This document shows positions 23,381 to 32,203 of a stretch of DNA of 64,000 nt, one piece after another. Every line of letters starts with the position of its first letter. Positions within the stretch are counted from its first letter, which is position 1. The notes under the pieces are model-generated. The model ran no database searches. It had not been told where the DNA came from and worked only from the letters and a program-made list of their open reading frames with translations. This DNA comes from Bacteroidota bacterium. Lineage in GTDB: Bacteria > Bacteroidota > Ignavibacteria > Ignavibacteriales > Ignavibacteriaceae. The stretch lies in contig JAKAJV010000015.1 in assembly GCA_021813585.1 (NCBI GenBank), positions 62,001-126,000 on the forward strand. Reading direction: 5' to 3'. The translations under genes were made by a program, and so were the position numbers.

Positions 23381-24322
23381 TTAATCGGCGCTTTGGCCGT
23401 ATTTCTTTTCGCCTGCAGTAACTTTTAAATGAAGATAATTTTGCTTGGGCGGCAAAGGACAGGTAGCAAACTTTGTAAAGGCACACGGCGGATTGTACGC
23501 CTTGTTAAAATCAATTATTACTTTTCCTGCCGAATCCGGCTTGCTTGTGTAAAGAAACCTCCCCGCGCCGTATGTTTCCTGACCGCTTGTTTCATCTGCA
23601 AAGATTATAAAGAGCTGTCCGTCTTCTTCCAGAGGATCCAGGCGGTACGTGTTTCCTTTAAGAACAAACTCTAGAGAACCCGGAACGGTATCCTGCTCGG
23701 TTGTACCTATTATGCTGGGCACCGAAATAATTTTTGGCGGATTGTAGGGGATTAACGTTGCAGTTAATCTCCAATCTTCATTTACAGGGTAAGTATCTAT
23801 GCCTTTAAAATCTTTTACCAAGGAAGCATTCAGGTTGCGGAGCCTAACGCCGTAAAGATCCTTTCCTCTCTTTATAACGAACCACCTTAAATAGCCCAGG
23901 CTTAAAACATCCGGGCTGCCGGAAAGATCGTTATTCATCTCCATTTCTTTTACCGGCTTGCCTGCGCAGGTTACACTAATTCCCGGATTTATTTTTACAG
24001 TAACTGCGCCGTTGTATAAATAGAATGAGCCGATAACGCCCGGCGATGTTCCTTTGGGAAAGACTATATCGTTATCCAGGCCGGTCCCGAATTTGTTTTC
24101 CCCTCCGTGAAGCCAGAATAAACCAGCCAAGTTTAGCCAGCCGTTTTCTTTTTTAAGGTTGGCTATTCTTTTTTGATGCCATGTATTTATAGATGCTATA
24201 TACGCCGGGCTTCCTTTTTGTTCTATTCCGTTGCTCTTGCATCCCGCCGCAAACAGCGTAGAAATGATTAAAACAACCGATGCGGTTATTAATTTTTTCA
24301 TTCCGGATAATTTGTTAGCCAT
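23381..24322 (-). CDS. DUF1684 lipoprotein
   Basis: 313 residues. Signal with lipobox ISTLFAAGCKS; ATG at 24322 or, equally plausible, the ATG at 24301 (MKKLITAS). Seen: WHQKRIANLKKENGWLNLAGLFWLHGGENKFGTG, near the N-terminus, and the C-terminal signature AYNPPCAFTKFATCPLPPKQNYLHLKVTAGEK, which define DUF1684. The function of this family is unknown. Full length. Downstream of the ABC transporter genes in the same orientation. Confidence 0.9.
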   Translation of the reverse strand: MANKLSGMKKLITASVVLIISTLFAAGCKSNGIEQKGSPAYIASINTWHQKRIANLKKENGWLNLAGLFWLHGGENKFGTGLDNDIVFPKGTSPGVIGSFYLYNGAVTVKINPGISVTCAGKPVKEMEMNNDLSGSPDVLSLGYLRWFVIKRGKDLYGVRLRNLNASLVKDFKGIDTYPVNEDWRLTATLIPYNPPKIISVPSIIGTTEQDTVPGSLEFVLKGNTYRLDPLEEDGQLFIIFADETSGQETYGAGRFLYTSKPDSAGKVIIDFNKAYNPPCAFTKFATCPLPPKQNYLHLKVTAGEKKYGQSAD

Positions 24323-24403
24323 AATGCGTAGCCTTTAATTTGTTTTTGCTGCCGGCAGCTTTTTATAAAAAATTCCTGTTAAGCAGAAGAAAACTAAATT
24401 TAA

Positions 24404-25099
24404 TTACGCCGAGAAATATTCTTCAAGCTTTTTAAGAGTATCTTCGTTCGTACGTATATCTTCTGCTATAATCCCTTCCTTAAGGATTACAATCCTCTCG
24501 CAGACTTCGGTTACGTGGTTAAGATCGTGGCTGGAGACAAGGATTGTAACATCTTTGTTCTTATTTAAATCCTTTAACAAATTCTTTAACCTGATTACGG
24601 TTGAAGGATCGAGATTAGGGAACGGCTCATCTAAAATAAGTATTTGCGGGTTGAACAACAGCGCCGCCGCTATGCCGACTTTTTTCTGGTTGCCCTTGGA
24701 TAAGTGTCTGATATATTTTTTCTTACCGAGGACCTCGCCGTTAAAAAAATCGGAGAACAAATTTAATCTCGTCCGGGTGTCTTCCTTATTAAGGGAATAC
24801 AGGCTGCCGAGGAATTCAAAGTATTCTTCGGGTGTAAGGAAATCGATTAAAAAATTTTCGTCAAGGTAAGAGCCGGTATAGCTTTTCCAGTGCTCGCTAC
24901 CCTTAACATTTTTGCCGTCCGAAAGCACCTGGCCGCTGTCGGCTTTTATAATGTCGAGAATCAGGCTGAAAAATGTCGTCTTGCCTGCGCCGTTGTTGCC
25001 TACCAACCCAAAGCTCTCTCCCTTTGGTATTGTAAGTTCGGGAATATTAAGTACGGTAGTTCTGCCGTAAACTTTTGTAAGATTTTTTGCTTCAATCAT
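24404..25099 (-). CDS. ABC transporter ATP-binding protein
   Basis: 231 residues. Walker A GNNGAGKTTFF, Q-loop region SYLDENFLIDFLTPEE, signature LSKGNQKKVGIAAALL, Walker B ILILDEPFPNLDPS, and H-loop SSHDLNHV. The pattern is that of CcmA/YxlF-type ATPases of multidrug or copper-related exporters. It lies 75 bases downstream of the DUF5687 permease gene, same strand; the two together make a complete ABC transporter with ATPase and membrane subunit. Confidence 0.92.
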   Translation of the reverse strand: MIEAKNLTKVYGRTTVLNIPELTIPKGESFGLVGNNGAGKTTFFSLILDIIKADSGQVLSDGKNVKGSEHWKSYTGSYLDENFLIDFLTPEEYFEFLGSLYSLNKEDTRTRLNLFSDFFNGEVLGKKKYIRHLSKGNQKKVGIAAALLFNPQILILDEPFPNLDPSTVIRLKNLLKDLNKNKDVTILVSSHDLNHVTEVCERIVILKEGIIAEDIRTNEDTLKKLEEYFSA

Positions 25100-25174
25100 T
25101 TTTTATTTTCCGAAAAATTATGATCGTAGAATTTCTAAGTCTAAAAAAATAACCCCGGTTAATTTTGCAGTGCA

Positions 25175-27049
25175 TTAATAAAGCTGCCTAAACCCGGCAG
25201 CCATTTTATATTTTTGTTTATAAAATTGCGCAATGATAAAATTCATAATTTGCTTTTGAAAAAAGATTCCGATTAATCCTATTGCACCCAGCAGAACAAG
25301 CGCCTCGTTAATGTTATTCAGAAGAGCGAACGGCAAAAAGATTGCAGTAGGGATTAATAGCGTGGGAATTCCGGCTATATACTGGCTGGCTCCTTTGCCC
25401 TGCTGGCTCATCATGCCGATATTAAGATCGAAGCGCTTCCGGTTAAAAGTTGCCAGGTACATCAGCATAAAGGTATTTACCCCGATGTTGTACAAAAAGG
25501 CGGCGAAATTAATCGCTATAACCCTGGCTCCAAAATATCCGTACGGCAGGCTAAGGACAAAGAATACGCAGCCGACCGAAACCATGAGCAGATATTTTGC
25601 CTTAAGATAATTTAGGAAATTAATTTTCTTTGTAATTATTGCATCAAAGTAGCTGCTTTCCCAGCTAAGGATAAACTGGCCGTAAGTAAGCAAAAACATC
25701 CCGGTAATTGCAATGCCGATGTAAATCAACATAATTAAGGATGTAACCGGCATCTGCGGAACGCCCCATTTTTCGGCATTTACAACTACGGTTGTATCGC
25801 CTTTAACGTTCAGTACATAGTTTGCCGGAATCGAGCCGTCGCTGTTCAATCTCTGCGCAGACCAATTGCCTAAAGTAACTTTGTAAGTTAAAACAGTGTT
25901 CTTATTAACAGGCATAGAGCCTATCCAATTGCCGTTCTTCTGTTTTACAAGTGGCATTCCTTCCGGCTGCCAATTCTTTAGAACGCCCTGGCTGCCCGCA
26001 ACAAATACCGTGGCTCCGAATGGAATATTATTAGCATTAACTTTAAAAGTAACCTTTGCGCTTTCAGGGTTGTTCTTCATCTGCAATTTGTAAACTTCAA
26101 TTTTTTGCAGAGTCCTTTTTGTCGGCGGGGGGTATATATCCCTGGTTTCGTATGTGGGATAAATAAGCAAGCCGATAGCAATCATGACGAAAGAATAAAC
26201 AAGGATGTTCCTGGAGCGCTTGTTGCGCAGGAGTAGTTTAAGTTCAAGCGAAATGTAAACACCAACTTCGCCGAAGCTTTCCAGTATATCGAACAGCTTA
26301 AAAGAACCGAAGCGAAACTTCTTCTGGATGGTAAAGCTCTCCAGGTAAAAGTTATTAAGCAGCAGCCGGTAATTTGCCGAATATACCAGAAAGAAAACCG
26401 CACCTAGAATCAATACAAATTCCGGAGTCGATATAAAGATTCCGAAAAGGTCGGATGAGAATTTGGATATCGAAAATAAATTATAATAATCCGAAAGCAC
26501 TGCAGCCGCAAGAATAACAAATGCAGCAAGCCCAGCACGGGAATTTTTAAACGAGCTCTTTTTAATGTAAGCTACCAGAAAGCAGTTTATCAAAAGGAAG
26601 AAGATAAAACACGCCAGCCAGGCCAAGCCCTGCACAACGGAATAAGCAGGGATAACTTCCTCAGCCGCAAAAGGAATTACAAGAAAAAGAGGAAGGAAAT
26701 TAAATAAGCTGAAGAATGACTTTGACAGTAAATAATTAATCAAGGTCGATCTTTTAACGGGCAGACTAAGATAAGGCTTTACAACCAGTCCATGGTTCTT
26801 CTGTAGCGCCAGCCTGATCAAAAAGTCGAACAGAAGATAGTAGATTAGAATCCCGTTGAACAGCACCACGGGGTTTTTACCCGGTGCGATTTCCGAAAAA
26901 ACTTTATCTACCTGTAATCCTATAATAAGGAAGTTCAAAGCCAGGATAAAATACAGCAAGCCTATTAAAATGTTGCCCACCAGGTTTCTTGTCCAAACGG
27001 ACGACCTGGTTGTTTCTCTCCACTGATTTATGAATAACCGTTTTACCAT
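25175..27049 (-). CDS. DUF5687 ABC permease with inserted carbohydrate-binding-like domain
   Basis: 624 residues from ATG 27049 (MVKRLFINQWRE). At least ten membrane helices. The first ~310 and last ~200 residues fit DUF5687, a Bacteroidota ABC-2-type permease family. Between them, about residues 315-435, is a soluble block (AKVTFKVNANNIPFGATVFVAGS, LKNWQPEGMPLVKQKNGNWIGSM, YKVTLGNWSAQRLNSDG). It resembles the CBM48/CBM20 starch-binding Ig-like fold, which should face the periplasm. Partner ATPase: 24404-25099. An in-frame ATG at 27133 is less likely, as the extension reads into low-quality sequence. The insert may serve as a substrate sensor. Confidence 0.8.
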   Translation of the reverse strand: MVKRLFINQWRETTRSSVWTRNLVGNILIGLLYFILALNFLIIGLQVDKVFSEIAPGKNPVVLFNGILIYYLLFDFLIRLALQKNHGLVVKPYLSLPVKRSTLINYLLSKSFFSLFNFLPLFLVIPFAAEEVIPAYSVVQGLAWLACFIFFLLINCFLVAYIKKSSFKNSRAGLAAFVILAAAVLSDYYNLFSISKFSSDLFGIFISTPEFVLILGAVFFLVYSANYRLLLNNFYLESFTIQKKFRFGSFKLFDILESFGEVGVYISLELKLLLRNKRSRNILVYSFVMIAIGLLIYPTYETRDIYPPPTKRTLQKIEVYKLQMKNNPESAKVTFKVNANNIPFGATVFVAGSQGVLKNWQPEGMPLVKQKNGNWIGSMPVNKNTVLTYKVTLGNWSAQRLNSDGSIPANYVLNVKGDTTVVVNAEKWGVPQMPVTSLIMLIYIGIAITGMFLLTYGQFILSWESSYFDAIITKKINFLNYLKAKYLLMVSVGCVFFVLSLPYGYFGARVIAINFAAFLYNIGVNTFMLMYLATFNRKRFDLNIGMMSQQGKGASQYIAGIPTLLIPTAIFLPFALLNNINEALVLLGAIGLIGIFFQKQIMNFIIAQFYKQKYKMAAGFRQLY

Positions 27050-27343
27050 TTTCACAAATAAATTTTTATACCTTCCAAAACAGCCCCTGACTAGCAGCAT
27101 TGGAAAAATAAATATTACCCGGATGTCTAACAACTTTATCTTTTATTTTATTCACCATGTTATGCAATTTTATAGCGGTTCGTCCGTATGTAAACCGTTA
27201 GTGAAAATATATTCCCACAAATGTTGTCTAATGAGCCATTCATCAAAAAGGAATTAACAGCTAGCGTAAGAATAGATATTTTTACACCGGACACTAGCAA
27301 ACATGTAAATAAATATATTATAAAAAATGTAACGGGGGATAAA

Positions 27344-28063
27344 ATGAACAGGCAGTCTTTAGAAGAAGTAATAAAGAGAATAGGCGAGCTCGGGAACGAG
27401 TGTATTAAAAACATTATGATGCCGATTTCCTCGGTTGCTGCGCTTGAAATAAATGAAAGCCGGGAATCAATAAGGAAAAAAATTAAGAGAAGTAAGCGGA
27501 CGTTTTATCCTGTTTATAATACCGGCCGTGAAAACTTTGTTGGAATAATCCATATAAAAGACCTTCTGATAAGTGCACTAAGCGGTCCGGAGTGTGACTT
27601 GATGGAAGGTATGCACGAGCCGGTTTATTTTAAGGAAGACACAACCGTTCACCAGGTTTATGATATCATGTTTCAATCCAACACCGGTGCGGCATTTATC
27701 GTAAATAAAGGGAACAATATCTCCGGCTTTATTACGTTAAGAGATATTACAAAATCGTTTTTAGGAAGCCTCCAGCTTGAAGACGATATGATCGAGTCTT
27801 ATTATACCCGGCAGCAGGACGGCTCGTGGCTGGTAGACGGGCAAATGCCTGTCTGCAGCTTCAAGAAAGTTTTTAATATAGAAACTCTTCCGAACGAAGA
27901 GGCGCAGGCTTTTAAGAACATAGGCGGCTTTTTGATAAATTTCCTGGGCAAAGTTCCATCCGCAGCCGAAGGCATTGAATTTTCCGGATATTCGTTTAAG
28001 GTTATCGAGGTAAACGGCAGCCTGATTGAAAAAATAATTATCAAGAAGGCAGGAGAAAAGTAG
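27344..28063 (+). CDS. CBS-pair plus CorC/HlyC-domain protein lacking DUF21
   Basis: About 240 residues from ATG 27344, behind GGGGGAT; an ORF extension to 27221 looks non-coding. Seen: two CBS motifs (SSVAALEIN...FYPVYNTGRENFVGIIHIKDLL, and HEPVYFKEDTTVHQVYDIMF...GFITLRDI). Then a C-terminal transporter-associated CorC_HlyC domain (SWLVDGQMPVCSFKKVFNI, GGFLINFLGKVP). Family members normally have an N-terminal DUF21 membrane domain (CNNM/CorC); this one is the soluble part alone, so it may work in trans or bind nucleotides. Convergent with the small membrane gene, 3 bases apart. Confidence 0.85.
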   Translation: MNRQSLEEVIKRIGELGNECIKNIMMPISSVAALEINESRESIRKKIKRSKRTFYPVYNTGRENFVGIIHIKDLLISALSGPECDLMEGMHEPVYFKEDTTVHQVYDIMFQSNTGAAFIVNKGNNISGFITLRDITKSFLGSLQLEDDMIESYYTRQQDGSWLVDGQMPVCSFKKVFNIETLPNEEAQAFKNIGGFLINFLGKVPSAAEGIEFSGYSFKVIEVNGSLIEKIIIKKAGEK

Positions 28064-28066
28064 ATG

Positions 28067-28276
28067 CTAACGCTGGCTGAATTTTCTTATACCGCGTTTA
28101 AATTTATTGAGGAGCTTTTCCGCCCACACAAATTCTGATGCAAGAATTGTTAAGCCGACGGGGATGACCAAAGTTGCCGGTCCGGGTGTTACAATAAGTA
28201 TAATACCCAAAACAAGTACCGTAAAGCCTAGAATTGCTACTACAATTTTCTTCAGCTGTTTAAGAGTTTTCTGCAT
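28067..28276 (-). CDS. PGPGW-type small membrane protein
   Basis: 69 residues. One or two hydrophobic segments, IVVAILGFTVLVLGIILIVTPGPATLVIPVGLTILASEFVWAEKLL. The TPGP-x-x-x-x-IP-x-G-L-x-I-L-A-x-E-F-x-W-A pattern defines the putative transmembrane PGPGW family; function unknown. Ends a few bases from the convergent CBS-protein gene. Confidence 0.85.
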   Translation of the reverse strand: MQKTLKQLKKIVVAILGFTVLVLGIILIVTPGPATLVIPVGLTILASEFVWAEKLLNKFKRGIRKFSQR

Positions 28277-28363
28277 AAAAGTTCTTGCGTTTCAAAAGAA
28301 TGAAACTTCTTAAAATTTCCAGTTAATACTTAAATCAAAGTTATATCCGAAATTCCCTCTGAG

Positions 28364-28651
28364 ATGATCAAATTTCCTAAAACGGAAATTTGGTTAACGG
28401 AAAGATATTTTAATTTAAATAATTTTCAAATAGAAAATATTGAAAAATTATATTACCGCAGCCGGAAGCTGATTAAGTCTATTTTACCTAACGGCTTAGT
28501 GTAAAATTTTGAATGGAGAATTACAGGCAAAATAACGGTTTTAGAGTCGCAGTATAAAAAAGACGGAATTCAGGAAGAATTTGTGAGATTAGAAAGCCAG
28601 AATTATTTTCATCTAAAAGCCGATCTCTACCGATTATTCTATTGCTTTTAA
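28364..28651 (+). pseudogene. Degenerate ORF with one internal stop
   Basis: ATG at 28364 opens a frame of 46 codons (KFPKTEIWLTERYFNL, YYRSRKLIKSILPNG), then TAA at 28502-28504. The same frame then continues for a further 48 codons (NFEWRITGKITVLESQYKK, FVRLESQNYFHLKAD). The even amino-acid texture on both sides suggests one gene with a nonsense mutation, but I recognise no family. It may also be chance. The rest of 28277-28774 shows nothing else. Confidence 0.3.
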
Positions 28652-28774
28652 AATTAATTATTCTAAATTAACATCATCAAATTCTTCCACTATTAGTTCT
28701 AACTATCTTCTATTTAATATCGATTCTTATTTCCATTTAATTTTAGCGATATGCAATTAAACGGCGGAGTTTTT

Positions 28775-28951
28775 ATGAGGACGATTTTAATTTCATCTTT
28801 AAACAGTTTGATAAAGTCTGCAGCAGCATTAGCTGCCAAGGCAGGTTTGTTTATTTTAGCGGTCCCTCTGGCGCTGACCACTTTTATTTTAATTATCCCC
28901 ACCATGGTGCTTTTAGAAGAAGTTAACAGGCTGTTTCACAGAACCGCATGA
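28775..28951 (+). CDS. Small hydrophobic protein, unknown
   Basis: 58 residues from ATG 28775, which follows GGCGGAG at a good distance; an ATG 24 bases upstream is the alternative. One long apolar stretch (AAALAAKAGLFILAVPLALTTFILIIPTMVLL) predicts one or two membrane helices. No family recognised. Could be a real small membrane protein or a chance frame. Confidence 0.4.
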   Translation: MRTILISSLNSLIKSAAALAAKAGLFILAVPLALTTFILIIPTMVLLEEVNRLFHRTA

Positions 28952-29053
28952 AATTTTACGGACAGACATTTTTGATATTATAAAGATGGATGCCGTTACG
29001 CACGGGATAAAGAAAAAATCCGGCCGGATTATATAAAACCCGGCCGTTGGAAA

Positions 29054-30223
29054 TTATCCTGCTCTTAATGCGCTTACTATATTCAGCCGCGCCGCTCTTA
29101 CCGAGGGCAGAAAGCCTCCTACGAAACCCATAAAACCTGCAAAGACCAAAGAACTAATTATAATTGACGGAGAAATAGCAAACGAGAATGTAAGCTCTGA
29201 GAATGAGCCGAAGTTAAGAGTAGAGACGGAAAATAGCTGAAGGAACGAAGCTAAAAACAATCCGATACCTCCGCCGATAACCGCAATGGAAAGCGATTCC
29301 AAAAGGAAAGCGCTTAGTATGCTTCGACGGCTGAATCCGAGTGACCTGAGCGTTCCAATCTCAACTGTCCGGTTGGCAACGGAAGCATACATGGTAATCA
29401 TTGCGCCTATCACTGCGCCGAAGCTGAAAATTATTGTTATAAAAATTCCGAGTATTCTGATAAAGGTAGACATTACCGCCGACTGGTCTTCAAAATATTG
29501 CTTTTCTATTTTCGGTTCAAACTGCTGCAGCCGCTTGTCGGATTCGAATGCGCTTTTAAAGCTGTCGTAGTTTGCAGGGTTATCAAGCTTTAGCGTAACC
29601 GTAGAAACTGTCGTTCCGCGATTGAATGCATTAAGTAGCTGAAGAGCATCGCCCCAGAGTTCTGAATCGAATCCGCTGCCGTCAGCCGTAAAAACCCCGA
29701 CTATCTTCCAGTTGTCTCCCGCAATTTTAACAAAGCTTCCCAACTGTGCGCCTTTGAATCTTTTGGCAATCGCCTCGCCTACTATCAGTTCGCGCATTCC
29801 CCACCGGAACATTCTGCCTTGAATCATTTTCATATTAGGTCTAAGCTCATTTATCGGTTTAGAAACTCCTCTAACAGTAATGTTGCTTAACCCGCCGCTT
29901 ATTTTTTCAAGGTTAATAACAACAACCGGCTCGTACGAAATTAACGGTGTCCCGTCGGCCGATTTGGCAATATGCGGAAGCGTGCTTATAATGTTCTGTA
30001 TATCCGGTCCGACTATACTCGTTATTTCGCTGGTAGAGGATTTGCGGAATATCATTACGTTATCATTGCTGCCGGTCGCTCTCATAGTCTTCTGTATTCC
30101 GTATGCCATCATCAGCACTGCTGCAAACACAAACACGACAAGGGCAATGCCGGCAACCGTAATAAAAGTAGTAAGCTTTCTCGAGCTGAAATTTCGTATC
30201 GTATATTTAAATGGAATCTTCAT
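29054..30223 (-). CDS. ABC permease, FtsX/MacB type (1)
   Basis: 389 residues. N-terminal helix ITVAGIALVVFVFAAVLMMAYG, a periplasmic MacB_PCD domain (about 40-260), then three C-terminal helices (FITIIFSFGAVIGAMITMYAS, FLLESLSIAVIGGGIGLFLASF and VFAGFMGFVGGFLPSVRAARL) of the FtsX family. The conserved EIGTLRSLGFSRRSILSAFLLES segment (coupling helix) is present. Likely lipoprotein-export or efflux transporter with the ATPase at 31460-32143 and adaptor at 32204-33388. Its sister permease is 30303-31463; the pair may form a heterodimer. Confidence 0.88.
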   Translation of the reverse strand: MKIPFKYTIRNFSSRKLTTFITVAGIALVVFVFAAVLMMAYGIQKTMRATGSNDNVMIFRKSSTSEITSIVGPDIQNIISTLPHIAKSADGTPLISYEPVVVINLEKISGGLSNITVRGVSKPINELRPNMKMIQGRMFRWGMRELIVGEAIAKRFKGAQLGSFVKIAGDNWKIVGVFTADGSGFDSELWGDALQLLNAFNRGTTVSTVTLKLDNPANYDSFKSAFESDKRLQQFEPKIEKQYFEDQSAVMSTFIRILGIFITIIFSFGAVIGAMITMYASVANRTVEIGTLRSLGFSRRSILSAFLLESLSIAVIGGGIGLFLASFLQLFSVSTLNFGSFSELTFSFAISPSIIISSLVFAGFMGFVGGFLPSVRAARLNIVSALRAG

Positions 30224-30302
30224 TTTTAAATCCTTTTAAATTCTATCTTCAAAAAAATCCTGTTAAGGTTATTTTGATATTACTTATTTGATGGACTAAT
30301 AA

Positions 30303-31463
30303 TTATCCGACAAACCTGAAACCTTCTACAATCCTGGTTCTTAATGTTTTCTGTATGGGGAATAGTGCCGCTACTAGTCCAACCAGTACCACAGAGCTTA
30401 CTCCGATAATAACCGTAACCGGCTCCAGGGAGAATACCGGGAACATTCCTTTTGGAATTACCTCGGCAAAGCCTGCAATAATGGGGAAAGATAAAAACAA
30501 GCCCAGCCCGCCGCCAAGCACTGAGATTAAAAGCGATTCGCCCAGAATTATTCCTGCCAAATGTTTGCCCGAAAAACCGAGAGTTTTAAGAACTGCGTAT
30601 TCGCGTGTCCTTTCGCGCGCCGCCATTATCATGGTATTTCCAAGCACCAGCATTATTATTCCTATTATTATGAATGAAATAAAATTCATCGAAGTGATTA
30701 TTGCGCTGGATGCCTGAATAAATCCTTGTTGAAATGCGCTCTCGGACTCGGTCTTGGTTTCCGCAGGAGAGTTCTTGAATAGCGCATCTATCTGAGAAGA
30801 TATGCTTGCAGCCTTCGCGGGATCGTTTATGTAAACCACATACCATCCCACATCGCCTTCCCTGCCCGGCATTTCCTGTTTCATCCTTTCGTCAATGTAG
30901 CTCCAGTGAAACAACATTTGAGTCGCATCGGTGGACTGGTATTTGGGTGTATAAATGCCGCGGACTACAAACTCCCAAGTACCCGGGTAAATATCCCCCT
31001 CCAGAGTCATCACGTCGCCGATTTTAAGATGATATTTCTTTGCAATCTCCGAGCCGATTACGCAGGAATTCCGCTCTTTCTTAAAAGTGTCAAGCTCGTC
31101 TTTCGGAAGGACATATTCGCTGTATACATCAAAATAAGTATCGGCATCAACACCCATGCGGGCAAAAAAATTGCTGGCGTCTATATAAATACCACCGAAC
31201 CAATTTGCAAATGTTACTTCCTTTACGCCGGGTATGCCTGCAATCTTATCCCTGTAAGAATAAGGCAGCGGGAATATAAACGAAACCGCCTGCCTTACAA
31301 TTAAACGGTTTGCCGAAGAGGCTTTTTCTCCGGAATACCAAGCCGTTACAACTGTTCTTAAAAGACTGAAGGCTATAACTGCAATGGATATACCGACAAT
31401 TGTCAAGAAAGTTCTCAGCTTGTGGCGCATAGTATTTTTAAAAATCAATTTGAAGATTTTCAT
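30303..31463 (-). CDS. ABC permease, FtsX/MacB type (2)
   Basis: 386 residues with the same architecture: first helix LTIVGISIAVIAFSLLRTVVTAW, MacB_PCD periplasmic domain, then FIIIGIIMLVLGNTMIMAARERTREYAVLKTLGFSGKHLAGIILGES and two more helices. The start overlaps the ATPase stop by 4 bases (31460-31463), so the two are translationally coupled. It is diverged from the sister permease at 29054-30223, consistent with heterodimer formation. Function inferred as macrolide/lipoprotein-type efflux. Confidence 0.88.
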   Translation of the reverse strand: MKIFKLIFKNTMRHKLRTFLTIVGISIAVIAFSLLRTVVTAWYSGEKASSANRLIVRQAVSFIFPLPYSYRDKIAGIPGVKEVTFANWFGGIYIDASNFFARMGVDADTYFDVYSEYVLPKDELDTFKKERNSCVIGSEIAKKYHLKIGDVMTLEGDIYPGTWEFVVRGIYTPKYQSTDATQMLFHWSYIDERMKQEMPGREGDVGWYVVYINDPAKAASISSQIDALFKNSPAETKTESESAFQQGFIQASSAIITSMNFISFIIIGIIMLVLGNTMIMAARERTREYAVLKTLGFSGKHLAGIILGESLLISVLGGGLGLFLSFPIIAGFAEVIPKGMFPVFSLEPVTVIIGVSSVVLVGLVAALFPIQKTLRTRIVEGFRFVG

Positions 31464-32143
31464 ACCGCCTCCTGGATTAAATCTCCCTTTTCAAGATGTC
31501 TTACTATATGGGCCTTAGTAGCTGCATGAGGATCGTGTGTAACCATTAGAATTGTCTTATTGAATTCCTTGTTCAGCCGTTCCATCAGTACCAAAATTTC
31601 TTCTGCGGAATTTTTATCGAGATCTCCGGTAGGCTCATCGGCAACCAATATAACCGGGTCGGTTACTACTGCTCTGGCAATTGCAACACGCTGTTCCTGC
31701 CCGCCTGAAAGCTGCTTCGGATAATGTTCCATCCGGTCTGATAGCCCAACTATATTTAATGCGGTCTCAACATGCTTTTTCCTTTCGGATTTTGAAAGCT
31801 TTGTGAGCAGGAGAGGCAGCTCAACATTTTCGTATGCGGTTAAAACCGGCATCAGGTTGTAGAACTGGAAAACAAAGCCGACATTATTTGCGCGCCATTT
31901 GGCCAATGCCGATTCCCCGAGCCTGGAAATGTCTGTTCCTCCCACAATAATGCTGCCCCTGGAAGGCTTGTCTATTCCCGAAATCAAGTTGAGCAGCGTG
32001 GTTTTTCCCGAGCCTGAAGGTCCCATCAACGCAAGAAACTCGCCTTCTTCAATATCTAAAGTTATATTGTGCAGAACCGAAGTCTCAATGCTGTCCCGCC
32101 AATAAGACTTATACACATTTTGAACCTGGATTATGTTTGACAT
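31460..32143 (-). CDS. ABC ATPase, LolD/MacB type
   Basis: 227 residues. Walker A GPSGSGKTTLL, Q-loop FVFQFYNLMPVLTAYENVELPL, signature LSGGQEQRVAIARAV, Walker B VILVADEPTGDLD, H-loop MVTHDPHAA. The ENVELPLLL..LS..ER..HVETALNIVGL pattern is typical of LolD/MacB-like subunits. In an operon of adaptor, ATPase, permease, permease on the minus strand. It is the only ATPase of this class in the window, so it may also serve the MacB-like permease at 47799-49091 (inference). Confidence 0.93.
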   Translation of the reverse strand: MSNIIQVQNVYKSYWRDSIETSVLHNITLDIEEGEFLALMGPSGSGKTTLLNLISGIDKPSRGSIIVGGTDISRLGESALAKWRANNVGFVFQFYNLMPVLTAYENVELPLLLTKLSKSERKKHVETALNIVGLSDRMEHYPKQLSGGQEQRVAIARAVVTDPVILVADEPTGDLDKNSAEEILVLMERLNKEFNKTILMVTHDPHAATKAHIVRHLEKGDLIQEAV

Positions 32144-32203
32144 TTTATCTCCGTTAAATCATTTAATACTAATTGCACATATTGCTTAAAATGACGGTGG
32201 GCG

